A stretch of 64,000 nt of DNA from Raphanus sativus (lineage: Eukaryota; Streptophyta; Magnoliopsida; Brassicales; Brassicaceae), in the NCBI RefSeq assembly GCF_000801105.2, contig NC_079515.1, positions 38,821,920-38,885,919 of the forward strand, written 5' to 3'. The position numbers and the translations under genes are program-made. Shown here piece after piece: positions 41,501-53,475 of the stretch; within the stretch, counting starts at the first letter, position 1, and each line of letters begins with the position of its first letter. The notes below the pieces were generated by a model. The model saw only the letters and a list, made by a program, of their open reading frames with translations. It made no database searches and was not told the origin of the DNA.

Positions 41501-42439
41501 ATTGTGTTATACCACTACAGAGTTGTGATCAACTACGATTTTCCAACCGGTGTGGAAGACTATGTCCACCGAATTGGGAGAACTGGTCGAGCGGGTGCAA
41601 CTGGAGTTGCATTCACTTTCTTTACAGAGCAAGATTGGAAACACGCACCTGATTTGATCAAAGTCCTGGAAGGAGCAAACCAGCAAGTACCACCTCAAGT
41701 GAGGGACATTGCAATGCGTGGTGGAGGAGGCGGTGGTCCGGGTTTTAATCAGGACCGAAGAGGTATGGTAAACCGTTTTGACTCTGGCCGTGGTGGTGGT
41801 GGTGGTAGCCGTTGGGATTCTTCAGGTGAGTTTGGTGGGCGTGGTGGCGGGTTTGGAGGCCGAAGTGGCGGATTTGGAATGAGAGATGATTCATTTGGAC
41901 GTGGTCGTGGTTTTCCTGGTCCTGATGCTGGTCGTATGAATGTGGGTAGAGGCGGATTTGGTCGGTTTGGTAATAATAATGTGGATGGTCGAGGCTTTGG
42001 TCGTGGTGGTGGTGGTGGTAGAGGGTTTAGTCGTGGTGGAGGTGGTGGACGGTTTGATAACAGAAGAGGTAGAAGCCGTAGCAGAAGTCCTGATTTGGTT
42101 AGGCCACGTCGTAGCCCGAGCTATAGCAGGAGCCGCAGCAGGAGCTATAGTCGTAGCCGTAGTAGGAGCTGGTCACGCTCAAGGAGTCGCAGCCCTAGGC
42201 GTAGTGTTCATAAACGAAGCAGAAGCTATAGCCGTAGTCCTAGTCCGGTTTATGAAAGACGGGATAGGCGACAGCGTGTTTCTGGGTTTGATATTAAACC
42301 ACCAGCTGAGTCTGTCGTGAATCCGGACATTGTAGGAGCTGCTGCTTCTGAAACCGTGTACCCTGCTCCTTTGTGTGAGAGACAAGGGAATGGTGTTGTC
42401 GAGTCTGAGGTAAAACCAGCTTTAGTTGATGAACCCTAA
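38575..42439 (+). CDS. RH40: DEAD-box ATP-dependent RNA helicase with WW domain (RH40)
   Basis: Nuclear RNA helicase of the p68/DBP2 type. Exons are 38575-39672, 39767-39955, 40191-40259, 40341-40610, 40704-41054, 41152-41429 and 41521-42439; 1,057 residues. The start is [23 protein letters not shown] domain (about 24-54, [18 protein letters not shown] ... YERP) is followed by a Gln-rich linker of about 250 residues. The helicase core shows the Q motif (GFPSPTPIQ), motif I (AKTGSGKT), Ia (PTRELA), Ib (TPGR), II (DEAD), III as TAT, IV (IIFCATK), V ([11 protein letters not shown]) and VI ([10 protein letters not shown]). The C-terminus is Gly/Arg-rich (RGG) and then Arg/Ser-rich like a splicing factor. 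WW plus RS tail matches Arabidopsis At3g06480 better than the shorter paralogues RH14 and RH46. All core motifs are intact. Confidence 0.93.
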
Positions 42440-43036
42440 AAGCCAAGACTCGAAACAGAGAATGATTTCAACACCTCAAAATGAAGAAATCACTATTCAT
42501 CCCAATATGTTTGGTTATTGAACTGGAGGTTTTCCTAGATTTGTTGGCTGGAGTTTCTTTATTCATATTTTGTTTAATTTTCCTCGTTTTACTTTGTTGT
42601 ATTATGGAGAGTTAGTTTGTAATGTATTTGAGAATTTTATGATTTTATCGTTTATGTAAACACCAACAATTACCTTCAAAAGTTCCGGACTACAAACTAG
42701 AAACACATAAACTAGATATATTAAATCCAATCTATGATTAGTTACAGACTTAGTGGTGTATTATTTTAGCCTAATCTCAGTGTACAACTCTTAATGTCAC
42801 GTTTTAGAATCTATGAATAAGCTATTTCATGATTAATGTTACATTTTCGATATATTTTGTCATTTTAGTCATGATACAAAAACTAGAATCTAAAAATCAG
42901 CCGTTCCATGATTAATGTTACATTTTTAACATATTTTATCATCTTATTCATAATAAAACAATTCCAGACAATCCAAATATCATTTCAAGTAACTACAACA
43001 CACCTAACAGCTCAACATTTCAGAATATTCAACAAT
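42440..43036. other. convergent 3' flanks of RH40 and the elongase gene
   Basis: The RH40 3' UTR reaches to about 42660. A decayed tandem duplication of about 78 bp follows (units from about 42807 and 42885 sharing CATGATTAATGTTACATTTT), then the 3' flank of the ELO gene. Confidence 0.6.
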
Positions 43037-43840
43037 TCAAGACAGTTTAGTCTTGTTCGCGTAGTTCTTGGAGCGGAAGTTGAAGAAGAGAACCAACAGA
43101 GAGACATTAAACGCGCCGGTGAAATATAGTCCCCACATCCCAGAGCAACCCGCCCCGAAGAAATGCTCCGGCAACATCCAACTAGACAAGCCAAAGCCGA
43201 AAAAGAACTGCACAATCTGAAAATCCGTCACCAGCCTCTTCCACTTGGGTCTCCATCCGACGGCGCAGAGGAAGTAGTAACCGTACATGAAGACGTGGAC
43301 AGTCGAGTTCGTCACGAGCGCAACCGGAAACATCGACTGGCGGGTTCGGAGCCAGATGAAGCACAAGATCACAACCGTCGCATGGTGGTACACGTGGAGG
43401 AACGAGAGCCGTTGGAATGATTTGTTGAGTAAGATGAGGAGTGTGTCTACGAACTCGAGGATCTTCGAGAGGTAGAAGACTTGACCCCAGAAGAAGAGCG
43501 GTCCTTTAGGTTTCACGCCGATAGGAAAACAGACGGCGTGGAACGAACGCACCGTTGGGTCTGAGGCTACGGAGAGAGTGCAACCGATGGCCATGAGAAG
43601 GGAGAGAAGGCAGAGAACGAGGCTATGAACGGCTGTGATTGGTTTGAGAATTTTGGGACCGAGTGAGGGGAGTGAAACTATGGCATGTCGGAGAAGGAAT
43701 GTTGCAGAGAGGTAAAGAGAGACTACAACGGCTACAAAGAATACGGTGGAGCCAAAGGTTTCACCTTCGGTCCACTTGAAATTGGTGATGTAGGGGTGGT
43801 TCACGAGCCAGTAGGTTAGGGTGGAGTAAGCAAATGCCAT
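43037..43840 (-). CDS. ELO-type (GNS1/SUR4) very-long-chain fatty acid elongase
   Basis: Single-exon gene of 267 residues, start ATG at 43840 (MAFAYSTLTYWLVNHPYITN). It matches the Arabidopsis At3g06460/At3g06470 pair. ELO proteins are ER membrane condensing enzymes that extend acyl-CoA with malonyl-CoA, in plants alongside the unrelated KCS family. Several hydrophobic segments are visible (about 30-50, 70-92, 150-160 and more). Two family signatures are present: KILEFVDT (about 126-133) and the catalytic histidine box HVYHH (149-153). YGYYFLCAVGWRPKWK follows. No strong C-terminal ER-retrieval lysine motif is seen (ends ANKTKLS). Arabidopsis has a tandem pair here; only one copy remains in this window. 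Confidence 0.9.
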   Translation of the reverse strand: MAFAYSTLTYWLVNHPYITNFKWTEGETFGSTVFFVAVVVSLYLSATFLLRHAIVSLPSLGPKILKPITAVHSLVLCLLSLLMAIGCTLSVASDPTVRSFHAVCFPIGVKPKGPLFFWGQVFYLSKILEFVDTLLILLNKSFQRLSFLHVYHHATVVILCFIWLRTRQSMFPVALVTNSTVHVFMYGYYFLCAVGWRPKWKRLVTDFQIVQFFFGFGLSSWMLPEHFFGAGCSGMWGLYFTGAFNVSLLVLFFNFRSKNYANKTKLS

Positions 43841-46011
43841 TCTCCAGCCAAGTTTGAAGATATGGTAAAATGGTTAGAGAGATCTAATATATATACAATG
43901 TATTTTGAACATCTTTCATTAATTAAAGTAGTTGGCATTGCGTAAACCGATGCCTTTGCGTCGTGAATCTAGGAATGTGGAGTGAACCAATGATATTGCG
44001 TCGCCAGGTTTCACGTGTCGAGGCTTCCTTGGCGCTGGCCAGAGGCTTACTCAAATAGCCTTTTTATATTCAAGCGGAATCGTATTATATTATTTGATTC
44101 ATATGGGATGATATAGATGGACTGCACTGCATTGTTAGTATTTATTATGCATAACGTGGGAACGTAATAACGTAGACAATGCAATATGCATAACATGGGA
44201 AGATAGTATCGTAAAGAGTGTGTCATCATTTTTTTTACTACTAAATTTAGATAACGTAGGAACGTAATATCGTAACAAGCATCACCAATTAATTCTCGTA
44301 GTATGCATAATATGAGAACGTAATATTTTGTTAGTCCTGCTAGTCTGTTTTGGGCTATATATATATACCAGTATTAAAAAATTATACCAATTCGAGTTAT
44401 TATATAATACGTTTCGAATTTCCATTGGTGAATTTTGGTTTGGTTTGATTTAGGTACATATGCCAACCCCTAGTTGTTTATGTACTTTTGGAGACCAAAC
44501 ATTCACTTTATTTAAACTTTTTCACCTACAATTTTGAAGACCGTAATATTAACTTAAACATTAACCTAAACTGAAACATTTTCGCTATACATTATCTACG
44601 GAAATACAAATTGCTTTAACACGTATTAAGATCATCCTCATCTATGAATTTTAGATAAAATTCTAAAAACACAATAAACAAATAATTACGTCATACAATT
44701 TATAGATGTTAAAAATAGTGAAATAATTTATATATTATAAAATTTGAGATACTCATGCAAAAATAAAATCTCAAGTTTTGAAATATCTACATATAATTTT
44801 TAATTAATGGTATTTTGAAAAATCTATTGAAAATCTATGGATGAAGAAGACATTCTATTAATGGACGTTCTCTCTATTTCTTACCATATGAATCCCAAAA
44901 CACCGAGGCTGATTGGTTTAGTTGCCACTAGTAGAAAGGAGATATTTATTGGAAATATAGGTCAAAAACATTTTTTTTTTAAAAACATTTTTTTAAGAAA
45001 ATTACAAAACCGAATAAGATCTTGTGAATAGTCATTATCAGGAAGGATGAGACTGTGTGTGTCGAAAAAGATTACAAATCATCTATCCGAGGAAATATCA
45101 GTACCAAAATCCAAATTCTCTTTGATATAAGCACATGTCATTGTTTGGGTCGAGAGAAGGAGATAATGAATCAACTTAACTAAACAAAAGGCAGAGATTC
45201 ATTTTAATTAAAACATTAATTAAAAAGTGAAACAGAGACATGTCTATGCCGCGTTATTAGACAAATGTGTACAAACTACCAACCAATCACGAGCTGTGTC
45301 TGTCTGAAACCCGAGGCAGAAACACAGAGACAAACATCTCTTCATCTCTCTCTCTCTTCCCATAAAGATCTCAACATCACTCTCACTCTTATTTTTCTCT
45401 CAACATTTTTAATCTGCAACAGTTTAAAAAATCTCTCACAACTCTCCTGAAGAGGCCAAGAGCAGAGAACGCAAGCTGCACATTTGCTTCTTCTTCTTCT
45501 TCTGGGCACTTCTAACCTGTTTTGTCTTTGGTAAGTGTTCTTTTTTTTTCTTTTCTTTCTGATCCATTCTTGAATCCAAGCTTAGATCCCATGTCTCGTA
45601 CTTCTCTGTTTAACTTTTTGTTCTTTTTACCAGCTTTTTTATTTTTCTTTTGAGATTTCCAGTAAGAATATGCTGTAAAGTTTTCTCCTTTTTGCCAAAT
45701 AAAATCTACTGTACAACCGCAATCAAGGCTTTGAGTACATCTTTTTAGCTTTCCTGGATAGATATTCATATTTGGATCTGAGGTTTCTTAGTAAACTGAA
45801 TATTCACTTTAATATACCCATTCAAAATAGTTATATTTCTCTTTGTTTATTTTTTGTATTTTCAGAGTAAAAACCAGTTTCAGCTACTTAGAAAAGTACT
45901 AAATCTGAATCAGTTGGATTTAGCATTCTAATATTGGTTAATAGTGTGCTTTGTCTTAACCATTCACTTGCTCTAATTCTTTTTAACTTTGTAGCAGGAC
46001 ACCAAATCTAA
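43841..46011. other. intergenic between the divergent elongase and BOR3 genes
   Basis: About 2.2 kb, no gene. 44130-44330 holds three or four imperfect repeats around ATGCATAACGTGGGAACG and GTAATATCGTAA. A CT-rich leader at about 45330-45530 ends at a donor TTTG|GTAAGT (45530). With the acceptor GTAGCAG near 45998 it forms a probable 5' UTR intron of BOR3. Confidence 0.55.
43886..43895 (-). promoter_or_regulatory. possible TATA box of the elongase gene
   Basis: TATATATATT on the minus strand about 46 bp before the start codon would imply a very short 5' UTR. Position only. Confidence 0.35.
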
Positions 46012-49000
46012 ATGGCAGAGGCAGAGAGCTTTGTCCCTTTCCAGGGCATAAAGAATGATGTCAAAGGGAGACTCAGATGCTACAAGCATGATTGGATCAG
46101 TGGTTTCAAAGCTGGTTTCAGGTACTTTCATTTCTCTTCTCTTTTGCTTTTTTTTTTCTTATACTTGAGAGAGATGAGGTTTGATCTTAGTTTATGCAAA
46201 AAAAAAAAAACTAGGATTCTGGCACCAACAACTTATATATTCTTTGCATCTGCCATTCCTGTGATCACATTTGGAGAACAGTTGGAGAGAGATACTGGTA
46301 CAACAACAACCACACTTTTGCTCCTACACTTACTACTATCTTTAATGTTAATGAGAGAGTAAAAGAGAACTTTAAACTTGTATGTTTTTGTTTCTTTTTG
46401 CAACTTGGCTAGATGGGAAGATCACAGCTGTTCAAACCTTAGTTTCAACTGCATTATGTGGAGTGATACACTCCATTATAGGAGGCCAGCCGTTGTTGAT
46501 CCTCGGTGTTGCAGAGCCTACTGTTATAATGTACACCTTCATGTTCAACTTCGCTAAAAATAGACAAGACTTGGGGTCTAGTCTCTTTCTTGCGTGGACT
46601 GGATGGTAAACTCCAAATCTTTGTCTTTGCATAATAACAACAAAAAGAAGTATTCATCATTCTCTTCTTCTTTTGAAGGGTTTGCTTGTGGACGGGGCTA
46701 TTACTGTTCTTGTTAGCTGTATTAGGAGCTTGCTCCTTTATCAATCGGTTTACTCGACTTGCTGGTGAACTCTTTGGTATCTTAATAGCCATGCTTTTCA
46801 TGCAAGAAGCCATTAGAGTAAGTACTAAGAGCTTACAGTCACAACTTTATAATGCCATTTTGTTTGAAACTCTTTACCTTTTTACAGGGCATTGTGGATG
46901 AGTTTGGTGTCCCTGGAAGAACAAATCCTAGTTCAGCTGAGTTCCAACCTGCTTGGGTGTTTGCAAATGGAATGTTCGGTTTAGTTTTGTCTTTTGGACT
47001 TCTGTATACCGCACTTAAAAGCCGTAAAGCAAGGTCTTGGAGATTTGGTGCTGGTAAAGGAACCTTTACTGTTCATTTATCATAGCAATGATGAAGCGAT
47101 CAAGACCACTGATACTATATCCTTGTGATTGCAGAATGGTTGCGAGGGTTTATAGCAGACTATGGTGTGCCAGTGATGGTGGTAGTGTGGACTTGTGTAT
47201 CATACATACCTTGGAAGAGTGTTCCTCAAGGGATACCAAGACGTCTCGTTAGTCCTAATCCATGGTCCCCTGGTGCATATGAGAATTGGACTGTCATTAA
47301 GGTACTTGATCAGTTTCCTCTCTGCTTATTACTATTAATGCTCATATTTATCAAACTGTTGCAGGAGATGATGGATGTGCCTGTTGTTTACATACTTTTA
47401 GCATTGGTTCCAGCTTCAATGATCGCTGTTCTTTACTACTTTGACCATAGCGTAGCTTCGCAGCTAGCACAGCAGGAAGATTTCAATCTTAGAAAGCCAC
47501 CTTCTTTCCATTATGATCTGCTTCTTCTTGGTTTCTTGGTAAAGATGAAGTCTCTGTTGATTTTGCTTATTTAATTTTTACAAAATAAATTAAAATGGTG
47601 AAACTCTTCTTCTGTTAGACAATCCTATGCGGTCTCATTGGGATTCCTCCATCTAATGGTGTCATCCCACAATCACCAATGCACACTAAAAGCTTAGCAA
47701 CACTGAAACATCAGGTTTGTTATTATTACTTCACTCTGTTTCTTTAAAGGCCTCACTGTGTTTCTTTAAAGGCCTTGTTGATGTGTGTAGTTACTACGAA
47801 ACAAACTCGTGGCAGCTGCACGCAAATGCATCAGGGACAAGGCAACTCTAGGAGAAGTCTATGTAAGCATGGAAGAAGCTTACCAGCAGATGCAAAGCCC
47901 TCTGATACACCAAGGACCTTCTCGGGTATTGTGTCCTAGTATCATCTACATCAGTTTATAACTCATTACAGACTTTTTAACTCATTCCTGAATTATATCA
48001 GATTCAGGGACTCAAACAGTCACAGATGCAGAAGGGTTTAGGATTAGCAAACGCAGATACGCTGGTGGATGAAGCGGTGTTCGATGTGGAGACAGAAGTG
48101 GAGAATGTGTTGCCAGTGGAAGTAAAAGAACAAAGACTAAGCAACTTTCTTCAAGCTATGTTGGTTGCTGGATGCGTTGCAGCGATGCCGTTGATCAAAA
48201 GGATCCCGAGTTCGGTTCTTTGGGGTTACTTTGCTTACATGGCCATTGAAAGCCTCCCAGGGAATCAGTTCTGGGAGAGGATTGTGCTTCTCTTCACTGC
48301 TCCAAGCAGGAGATTCAAGTAAAACAACATCATCATCAAAAGCCTTTTCTTTCTTCAGACAAGAATATATATATTTTTTTCTTTTTGCAGAGTTCTTGAG
48401 GATAACCATGCGGTGTTTGTTGAAACAGTACCGTTTAAGACGATGGCGATGTTCACTTTGTTTCAGACGGGGTACTTGCTGGTCTGCTTTGGGATCACGT
48501 GGGTTCCGGTGGCTGGTGTTTTGTTCCCGTTGATGATAATGTTTCTTGTTCCGGTGAGGCAGTACGTGCTGCCTAACTTCTTCAAAGGAGCTCATCTTCA
48601 AGACTTGGACGCTGCTGAGTATGAAGAAGCACCTGCTCTCTTATCATTCAACCTCAAACCAGTAAATAAACTCTCTTGTTATTCTTCTTCGTTGTATAAA
48701 ATTTTAGAGCTTTCTTGAAAATCAAATAAACTCAACATGCACTAATCATGTATAGTTACCGTCTAACGATTTCTTGAACATTTAAATAAAGTTTATTATT
48801 TTGGTGTGCATCAAGGAAGGTGAAGTGAGCCGTGCGACGTCGTTTGCGGACAGTGGAGAAGTGATGGACGGGATGTTCACGAGAAGCAGAGGAGAGATAA
48901 GGAGAGTGAGCAGCATTAAGCTTGGTGGTGGTAGCGGAGGATGTGGATCGGCGGGAGGTTCGCCTGCGGGTGGAGTGGAGTTGATGAGGAGAGTGGTGAG

Positions 49001-49187
49001 TTTTCAGAATCCAAGAGTTTCGGAGAAAGTGTATATACGGAGCTTAAGTGATTACAGAGGAGGAGGAGGAGGAGAGAGTAGTCCAAGGTCGCCGGCTGGA
49101 AGAGCTCCTCTCAGTCCACGGTTCACCGCCGCAGGAGGTGGAGGAGGAGGAGAACAGAGACTTTCTAATTTAGGAAAGTCTGTTTAG
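46012..49187 (+). CDS. BOR3: borate efflux transporter of the SLC4-like family (BOR3)
   Basis: Plasma-membrane boron (borate) exporter related to anion exchangers. Twelve exons: 46012-46121, 46215-46297, 46413-46605, 46679-46817, 46888-47053, 47135-47301, 47365-47538, 47619-47714, 47791-47925, 48002-48318, 48391-48661 and 48816-49187; 740 residues, start [20 protein letters not shown]. Ten or more hydrophobic segments are visible between about residue 40 and 600. Family sequences include [40 protein letters not shown] and [19 protein letters not shown]. The long cytosolic tail ends in a Gly/Ser/Arg-rich stretch. Order and neighbours match Arabidopsis At3g06450 rather than BOR1 or BOR2. All splice sites are GT-AG and the frame is intact. 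Confidence 0.92.
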
Positions 49188-49720
49188 TCAATATTGTTAG
49201 TGTCTTTAATTCATCTTAGTAACCAGCGACCGACCCTACGAAGGCTTTCTGTTATAACGAAATTACTGAAATGAAAAAGGGAAAAAAAAGATTATTCCGG
49301 TGAATTTAATTTTACTTCAAGAAAACGTTTTTTCTTTGATTTTTATACATTTGTTAGTAATTTCTTTGATTTTTATACATTTGTTAGTAATTTCTTTGCA
49401 TTTTTTTCTTAAAAATACTTCTACAATAATGATAATCAATCTAAACAAATCAGATATAAGGTCCATTAACTTATGGGCTAACAAATAAGACAATGAGCCC
49501 ATTAAGAAAGCCTGACTTGGCCAAGAAGTCGGAGGGAGACGAAATGTCAACTTTAACCAGCCTTGCGGTAACTACTTGTCTTTATTCTATAAAGCCTCTC
49601 TCTCATCTTCCTATCTGTCTTTCTCTCCTACCCTTTCTTCTTCAACAATCAAAGCAAACCACCACAGAAAAGAAAAAAAAAACAGCTTCGTGATCGTAAT
49701 CATCCTCCGAAAAATCTACA
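49188..49720. other. BOR3 3' flank and ATG8h leader
   Basis: No gene. It contains a 30-bp tandem repeat (49331-49360 and 49361-49390, TTTCTTTGATTTTTATAC...) with a partial third unit. The ATG8h 5' UTR is CT-rich from about 49590. The PPR and galactosyltransferase genes found at this point in Arabidopsis are absent, with no relic recognised. Confidence 0.6.
49331..49400. repeat. 30-bp tandem repeat, 2.3 units
   Basis: Two perfect 30-bp units from 49331 and 49361 (TTTCTTTGATTTTTATACAT followed by TTGTTAGTAA), then a partial third. Confidence 0.9.
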
Positions 49721-50806
49721 ATGGGGATCGTCGTCAAGTCATTCAAAGATCAATTCTCCGCTGGTTTGTTCTCGTTAATTCTGTTTTTGACTTTTTTTCC
49801 CGCGGAAACATAATGTGAGCAGATCTTGATCGGTCTTTGCCTTTTTTTGTTGTTGGATGGTGCAGATGAGAGATTGAAAGAGTCGAGCAACATCATTTCC
49901 AAATATCCAGATAGAGTTCCGGTTAGTTTTGATTAAATGCCTAGAGATCATTGTTTGTTTCTGAGTTGCCGTGTGATCATGGATCTCCTAGGGTTCGAAT
50001 CAAATTCTAGGTTTAAGGATCTGGCGTGGGGATAAAGAAAGATTATGTTATTTTTTATCTTAATAATCAAATAAAACAAGATTGTTGATGTCAACTATTC
50101 TCTTGATCATCTATAACTCTACATCATCTAATGATTGAGTCAACCTTTTTATTTTTTTAGTCTTTTTTTTTATGACTAAGATGTGATGTGTCCGTAAGCC
50201 CTTCCTGGGATTTGAACATGTTGCCTTTTAGATCTAATCTATCTAAGAGTTTTAGCTGCTAAATCGATATTTATTAGTTTTTTCGTAGTCAAATTGTGTC
50301 TTTAGAATTTGTTTTTTAGTCTTACATGGTTAATTTCAGCATTATCATGTTTTTTTTACTGTGGATTCATCATTACAGGTAATTATTGAGAAATATTCAA
50401 ATGCAGACCTCCCTGACATGGAGAAGAGCAAGTGAGTTTTTTGTGTCATCACCTAACCTGTTGGATTAAAGTGAATATATATCAATATACACTAATTGAA
50501 TGAGTCACGTTTTGATGTGTGCAGGTTCTTGGTCCCACGAGACATGACTGTTGGACATTTCATTCACATGCTAAGCACTAGGCTAGAGTTAGATCCATCT
50601 AAAGCTCTGTTTGTTTTTGTACAGAACACACTTCCTCAAACAGGTACCCAATGTTAAAGCCTTTTCTTAATAATAAAACAGCCCTTAATAGATAACTCTT
50701 GTCTTGATTCTCTCCAGCTGCTCGCATGGACTCCTTGTACAATACTTTCAAGGAAGAAGATGGTTTCTTGTACATGACTTACAGCACCGAGAAGACATTC
50801 GGCTAA
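49721..50806 (+). CDS. ATG8h: ubiquitin-like autophagy protein ATG8h
   Basis: Five exons, 49721-49763, 49866-49921, 50379-50431, 50525-50643 and 50718-50806, give 119 residues starting [16 protein letters not shown]8 is conjugated to phosphatidylethanolamine on the autophagosome membrane and recruits cargo receptors carrying AIM motifs. Seen: [52 protein letters not shown] and [18 protein letters not shown], ending KTFG. The C-terminal Gly is already exposed with no tail after it. This is the mark of the plant ATG8h/i clade, which does not need ATG4 trimming before conjugation. The intron at 49922-50378 contains a tRNA-like GGGATTTGAAC (around 50208), possibly an old SINE fragment in antisense. 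Confidence 0.94.
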
Positions 50807-51328
50807 CCCAACAAAAAAACAAAAAAAGATTCGTTGCTTTAATATTTGAAAAGCTCGTTTTCTGAATAATCCGTTTGTTTCATTCATATTTGTGTGAATA
50901 AATGAATGTCAGCTCTTGTTGTTGCTGTTGTTAATTAGCTGACCTTTGTACAGAAAAGCTAAAAAAAAATTTGACTTTGTAAATCGTATTCAATAATAAA
51001 ACTATGTGATGATATGATTCACACGAAACTCTTTCTTTGTTTATGTACCCTTAGATAAAGGAACACAAATATTTATTTGCAAGCACGTAAGTTAGGGGAG
51101 ATATGGGTAAACTGAGGCCTAAGAAAATTCAATGTCAGCGCGTTAGACGTGTACCATACGACTTGGATTGTGTGTTGTGAGTTGAACCGTAAACTTTAGA
51201 ATATAGTTTGTGTATATCCTTTAGTCAGATTTTATTTATGAATACTTATTTTTCACAACAACTGAAACCATGGAACAAACACATTTGCGCTAAGATGTTA
51301 CGACGGGATACATGGTCCATTCGATTGG

Positions 51329-51368
51329 ATAAAAGCATCTCTTTTTTTTTGGTCGGCATAAAAGCATC
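51329..51368 (-). repeat. oligo(A) micro-insertion with 11-bp direct repeats
   Basis: ATAAAAGCATC occurs at 51329-51339 and 51358-51368. The insert reads GCCGACC-A(n) on the minus strand. Confidence 0.55.
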
Positions 51369-53229
51369 ATTGTGGTTTTCGGAACTTTGGTGCTCTTCTC
51401 TAGTGATATAGATTCGGATATTCCTTACTAATAAAGACACAATACTATATAATAAAAGTAATTGATCCAGGACTTAGTTTAAGAAAGGATAACACATCAC
51501 GTGTTCTGAGACTATGGTCGGCCGAGCTTCACAGGGTTCCAAACTTCAAACATAAAACATAAAAGAGTTGAAGCCTCATCAATAGTTGAAAATTAGAGAT
51601 GCATGTATCCAATCCAACCAACTTAAACCAAACTCCAACGTCAGCTAACCAAAACCAAGCCTAAAAGATTATTTTTTCAAGACGTGAAAATGTCGGTCAT
51701 GTTGGAATGAAACTACTGCTACCTAGGGCCTACTGCCTATTTGTTAAAAAGATGACTTTGTTCGGAAATTACTACACTAAATGCTTAACCTAGACATGTA
51801 TTTGATACAAAATTTGAATGTTAGCCGGCCTTTTACAAATAAAAATATGAGTAATGGAGGAACCTTTTTTGGTTTTATTAAATTAAATCTTAATTTATTT
51901 TTCTTTTTGCTAAATATTCTTAAATTCTTTTTTTTTTTGCTAAATTGTAAATATCATATATATGAAAAGTGATTTTACATAAACAAGATCATAATTTGAC
52001 ACATCTTGGCAAAAAAAGAAGGGAAAAAACAAGATGAATCAACAACATCCAACCCCATGGATTTCATTGCCACTTATTGCAACCATAACAGCATAAGTGA
52101 ATTAAAAAGCTTGTTTGATCTTCTTGAGGAAAATATATTCCTCATCTCCCTGTCAATGCACCTGAAGACAACTGCTACCAGCACAGAAACACTGTTATGA
52201 ATGAGGTTATTCCTCTGTTTCCAATTATGAAAGACGACTGCTTGTGACACTAGCTACCATTTCTTAAATTCTTTTAATGCAACCATTTTTGTTAAACCTT
52301 CAAGCATCAACCGTTTTTTTGACATTGGACACCTCATTTCTCTCTATTAATCTATGTAATCATGCAATCATTTTTAATCGTAGTTCACATGTCTACATCG
52401 GCTCGTGGAGGGCATGCCATTGGTCAAAACTAAAGATGCCACTAATATTTTAAGCTGAAATGTACCAATGTATTTCAACCACTGGTTCTCAAATAGCCAA
52501 TAGGAACAAATCTTGATGCGTTCCCTCTAGGCCGCTATGTTTATGCTTACACTATTCTTTTTATCAAGGTATCTCACTTTTAACGGGACTATCATTTGAG
52601 TCAACACTTGATAATATATATTTTCTTAACTTGATAATACTTCATAACGTTAATATTGTGAAATACAATAGGAGTTTTGATCGGTCAATATAGCTTTGTG
52701 ACTTTTGTCCTTTGATTTTTTTGCCATTACTAAATAACAAAGAACGAAAGTGTACATTTCTTTGTTTCCTTGGACCAGATTGGGCCTTTTAAATAGAACA
52801 CACACCGTTTTGAAACTGTACATTTCTTTGTTATTGGACCAGATTGGCCACTTTCGTTACATACCATAATGGGTTTTTTCTTACGTTGATCACAATCTTC
52901 TCACGTTGGCCGTCCTAATCGCTCTAGACACGTTTAACTATATCTAGAGTAGGCCTAGAGTCTAGAGTAAGTTATAAGTACTATTCTATTTTTCTGATCA
53001 TGAGTTGTAATTTGTAACTTGAACGAAGAGGGTTTGTTTAATCTATATGCTTCTCTGGAGATAATTAATTTGGAATATGGTTTGGTTGCTTAAGGCTGTT
53101 GTTTTATTAGAGCATTTGATTTTATGAAATTTATATATGCTTCTTGATAAGAAGGAATCAAAGCATAATCTTGAGGTAGTAAAGCTATTCGTGTTCATGG
53201 AATTTGGAAAGGAGAAAACATCAATTCAA

Positions 53230-53475
53230 TTCAAGAACGGGCCTTGTGGTCAAGTGGCAGTGGACGGGCCTGGAACGCTAACACGTTTCAGGTTCGATCC
53301 TCCTGCTATGCGAAACTAAGTCACATTGTTCTATTCACCTAACGCGGATATGAGTCCATACTTTAGGACCTATTTGAATGCCCAAGAGAAGAAGTCCATC
53401 CGCGGGCTTGCGACTCCCCAGGAGGTTAGGTCTGGTTCCAATAGTGACCCGGGTTTAACCCTTTTAGTTAAAAAA
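53230..53475 (+). mobile_element. tRNA-derived SINE with target-site duplications
   Basis: An A box TGGTCAAGTGG (53247-53257) and a B box GGTTCGATCC (53291-53300) form a pol III promoter about 34 nt apart. The element ends in an A-run and is flanked by AAAACATCAATTCAA (53215-53229 and 53476-53490). The roughly 246-bp body fits Brassicaceae SINEs; the exact family is not assigned. The short frame across it is not a gene. Confidence 0.85.

Noticed and set aside
41940..42320. A Val/Ala-rich plus-strand frame over the RH40 C-terminus
   Set aside because: Out-of-frame reading of the Gly/Arg and Arg/Ser repeats of RH40.
53240..53310. A tRNA gene suggested by A and B boxes
   Set aside because: No cloverleaf beyond the boxes; A-tail and target duplications show a SINE.
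53137..53319. A 60-codon frame ending RFRFDPPAMRN
   Set aside because: It runs through the SINE promoter boxes; no family and no gene context.
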